Positions 61,740 to 64,000 of a stretch of 64,000 bases of DNA are shown here, one piece after another; the stretch's first letter is position 1; each line of letters opens with the position of its first letter. This stretch comes from Cohnella phaseoli (lineage in GTDB: Bacteria > Bacillota > Bacilli > Paenibacillales > Paenibacillaceae). The DNA lies in assembly GCF_003386235.1 (NCBI RefSeq), contig NZ_QRDZ01000006.1:1-64000 (forward strand), read 5' to 3'. The position numbers and the translations under genes were made by a program. Under the pieces are notes generated by a model. That model had not been told where the DNA came from. It ran no database searches and was given only the letters and a program-made list of their open reading frames with translations.

Positions 61740-64000
61740 ATGGCTAATGTAAAGGACAAGCTGGTTCTGATCGATGGAAACAGCATTATCAATCGAGCTT
61801 TTTATGCGCTGCCTCCGCTTACGAGCAGCAACGGGCTGCATACGAACGCCGTGCTCGGTTTTACGACGATGCTTCTGAAGGTGCTGGAGGAGGAGAAGCC
61901 GAGCCATGTGCTCGTTGCCTTCGATGCCGGTAAAGTGACTTTCCGTCACGAAGGTTATTCGGAATATAAAGGCGGCAGACAGAAGACGCCTCCGGAGCTG
62001 TCGGAGCAATTTCCGCTGCTGAAGGACCTGCTGCAGGCGTTCTCCATCTCCCAGTTTGAACTGGGCGGGTATGAGGCGGACGATATTATCGGGACGATGG
62101 CGAAGCAGGCGGAGGAGCAGGGCAAATCCGCGATCATCGTATCCGGGGATAAGGACATGCTGCAGCTTACCACCGAACAGGTCAGCGTCTGGATTACGCG
62201 CAAGGGCGTCAGCGAGGTCGAAAGGTTTACGCCGGAAGGGATCCGGGAGAAGTACGGGCTGACGCCCGATCAGATCATCGACCTGAAAGGGTTGATGGGC
62301 GACGCCAGCGACAACATTCCGGGTGTTCCCGGAGTCGGCGAGAAGACGGCGCTGAAGCTGCTGCATGAATTCGGCACGGTCGAAGGCGTGTTGGAGCACG
62401 TTGAGGAAATCAAAGGCAAACTCCGCGAAAATATCGAAGCCAATAAGGACAGTGCCAAAATGAGCAAAGAGCTGGCGACGATCTATCGCGAGGTTCCGCT
62501 TGACTATACGGTCGAGGACGTCTCGTGGAAGGGCTATGATCCGGCAGTTTTGGCGGGGGCGTTCCGCAAGCTGGAATTTAAGGCGCTAAGCGAACGACTG
62601 AATCTGGGAACGGCGGACGAGGCGCTGGAGCAGCAGACGGCGGAGACGGCATCTCGCTACGAAGTCGTCCAGGTCGACAAGGAAGGATGGGACGGGCTTT
62701 ACGGCGCTTTGGACGGCGCGGAAGCCTTGCTGGTGGACGCGGCGGGAGACAATCCGCATCAGAGCGAAGGCTTCGGAGTGGCGATTGCGGCCGGATCGAC
62801 TTGTTATGTCGTTTCGTATGCTTCGTTGCTCGGCCCAGAGGCGACCCAGCTAAGAGAATGGATGGAGAGCGGCGATGCTCCGAAGATCAGCTACGATCTG
62901 CATCGCGTCGATCTCGTGCTGGCTCGCTCCGGCATCCAGCTGCGGGGGCATTCTTTCGACGTGCAGTTGGCCGGATATTTGCTCGATCCGACGGAACCCG
63001 ATCCGTCGCTGCACGGTCTGCTGCAGCGGTATAAGCTGGATCCGATTCCATCCGACGAAGCGGCGTACGGCAAGGGTGCCAAGTTCCGCGTTCCGGCGGC
63101 GGACGAGTTGGCCAAGCATTTGGCGGCTAAAGCCGACGCGGTGCGCCGTCTGCGCGAGCCGCTTGCGGAGCAGCTTGAGAAGCTCGGCATGCACAAGCTT
63201 TATTACGAGCTGGAGCAGCCTTTGTCCGTCGTGCTGGCAGGCATGGAGAAGCAGGGCATTGAAGTGCGGCCGGAGACGCTGCAGGAGCTGGGCGCGGAGT
63301 TTCAGCGCCGGCTCGAGGAGACGACCGATGCGATCTATGCGCTGGCGGGCTTCGAGTTCAATATCGGTTCGACCCGTCAGCTTGGCGAGGTGTTGTTCGA
63401 GCGGCTTCGCTTGCCGGTCGTAAAGAAGACGAAGACGGGTTATTCAACCGATGCGGAAGTGTTGGAGAAGCTGGAATCCCATCACGATATCGTTAAGCTG
63501 ATCCTCCATTATCGTCAGCTGTCCAAGCTCCAATCGACCTATATCGAAGGTTTGCTGAAGGAAATACGGCCGGAGACGGGCAAAATCCATACGTTTTATC
63601 GGCAAACGATCGCAGCGACCGGAAGGCTGTCGAGCCAATACCCGAACCTGCAAAATATTCCGATTCGTCTGGAGGAAGGCCGGCAAATCCGCAAAGCGTT
63701 CGTGCCGTCGGAGCCGGGATGGACGATTGTCGCTGCCGACTACTCGCAGATCGAACTGCGGGTGCTGGCGCATATTTCCGGGGACGACGGATTAAAAGAA
63801 GCGTTTCTTAAGGAAATGGACATCCATACGAAGACGGCGATGGACGTGTTCGGAGTTTCCGCGGATCGGGTGGACGCCAACATGAGGCGCCAGGCCAAGG
63901 CCGTCAATTTCGGCATCGTATACGGTATCAGCGATTGGGGTTTGTCGCAAAACTTGAACATCACGCGGGGCGAGGCTGCGGATTTCATTGAGCAGTATTT
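61740..64000 (+). CDS. polA: DNA polymerase I (partial, 3' end outside window)
   Basis: The first 753 codons of DNA polymerase I. The 5' nuclease domain (about 1-290) shows LVLIDGNSIINRAFYALP, VAFDAGKVTFRHE and DASDNIPGVPGVGEKTA. The exonuclease-like domain (about 300-460) lacks the proofreading Asp/Glu (LLVDAAGDNP), as in Bacillus. The polymerase domain begins at about 560 with RLSSQYPNLQNIPIR, ADYSQIELRVLAHISGD (metal Asp) and RRQAKAVNFGIVYGIS. The ATG at 61740 has GAGGTGG about 10 bases before it. The gene is cut by the window edge, not broken. Confidence 0.97.
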   Translation, partial: MANVKDKLVLIDGNSIINRAFYALPPLTSSNGLHTNAVLGFTTMLLKVLEEEKPSHVLVAFDAGKVTFRHEGYSEYKGGRQKTPPELSEQFPLLKDLLQAFSISQFELGGYEADDIIGTMAKQAEEQGKSAIIVSGDKDMLQLTTEQVSVWITRKGVSEVERFTPEGIREKYGLTPDQIIDLKGLMGDASDNIPGVPGVGEKTALKLLHEFGTVEGVLEHVEEIKGKLRENIEANKDSAKMSKELATIYREVPLDYTVEDVSWKGYDPAVLAGAFRKLEFKALSERLNLGTADEALEQQTAETASRYEVVQVDKEGWDGLYGALDGAEALLVDAAGDNPHQSEGFGVAIAAGSTCYVVSYASLLGPEATQLREWMESGDAPKISYDLHRVDLVLARSGIQLRGHSFDVQLAGYLLDPTEPDPSLHGLLQRYKLDPIPSDEAAYGKGAKFRVPAADELAKHLAAKADAVRRLREPLAEQLEKLGMHKLYYELEQPLSVVLAGMEKQGIEVRPETLQELGAEFQRRLEETTDAIYALAGFEFNIGSTRQLGEVLFERLRLPVVKKTKTGYSTDAEVLEKLESHHDIVKLILHYRQLSKLQSTYIEGLLKEIRPETGKIHTFYRQTIAATGRLSSQYPNLQNIPIRLEEGRQIRKAFVPSEPGWTIVAADYSQIELRVLAHISGDDGLKEAFLKEMDIHTKTAMDVFGVSADRVDANMRRQAKAVNFGIVYGISDWGLSQNLNITRGEAADFIEQY

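Overview
The window looks like chromosomal DNA of a high-G+C member of the Paenibacillaceae (Paenibacillus/Cohnella type). The backbone follows the order known around dnaE in Bacillus subtilis (ytoI, ytpI, ytrI/ytrH, dnaE, accDA, pyk, fxsA, citZ, icd, mdh, pho two-component genes, polA). It includes spore-former genes (ytrH/ytrI). Several blocks are inserted between these landmarks. Ribosome binding sites are strong and GGAGG-like, and GTG/TTG starts are frequent.

Layout. 0.25-7.6 kb: ytoI-like regulator, ytpI, ytrI/ytrH (minus strand), divergent dnaE, and a serine esterase. 7.6-8.4 kb: a non-coding minisatellite. 8.6-13.5 kb: a small protein, accD-accA, pyk, a thioesterase and fxsA. 13.7-17.4 kb: convergent ppk and ppx (polyphosphate). 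17.8-21.4 kb: citZ-icd-mdh. 21.6-25.2 kb: small membrane and secreted proteins, a second minisatellite, then a TIM-barrel isomerase and an HD nucleotidase on the minus strand. 25.4-29.6 kb: class I fumarase, phoR, then phoP (phoR precedes phoP). 29.6-34.2 kb: an AraC regulator divergent from two Gfo/Idh/MocA oxidoreductases and a sugar-phosphate isomerase, with a third minisatellite. 34.5-36.4 kb: an autoregulated GntR/ABC operon. 36.6-48.3 kb: a CBS-chemoreceptor protein, then a phosphate-uptake region (secreted propeller protein, pstS1-C1-A1, a LysR gene, pstS2-C2-A2-B-B, phoU). 48.8-55.2 kb: a regulator with a GGDEF-like domain, a short-chain dehydrogenase/epimerase, a DHDPS-like protein, sdaAB-sdaAA and an M20 hydrolase. 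55.3-57.8 kb: a GH78 enzyme and a short AraC protein. 58-61.6 kb: two c-di-GMP-type genes. polA runs off the right edge.

How the genes may work together. Phosphate is the unifying theme: phoPR, two Pst transporters sharing two PstB ATPases, PhoU, PPK and PPX. By eye I find arrays of TT(A/T)AC(A/G)-type hexamers at exact 11-bp spacing in front of phoP, both pst operons, and also three signalling genes (CBS-chemoreceptor, degenerate-EAL/CBS/GGDEF protein, EAL phosphodiesterase). Each array ends 47-81 bases before the start codon. The two CBS proteins carry recognisably the same CBS-pair variant. The most interesting hypothesis here is a PhoP-controlled CBS/c-di-GMP output module. It rests on pattern reading only.

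Other unexplained structure: three unrelated intergenic minisatellites with nearly the same unit length (51, 52, 51 bp); a dispersed hairpin whose two copies show a compensatory base-pair change; several families of small dispersed repeats; and a strong hairpin between pstS and pstC in both pst operons.
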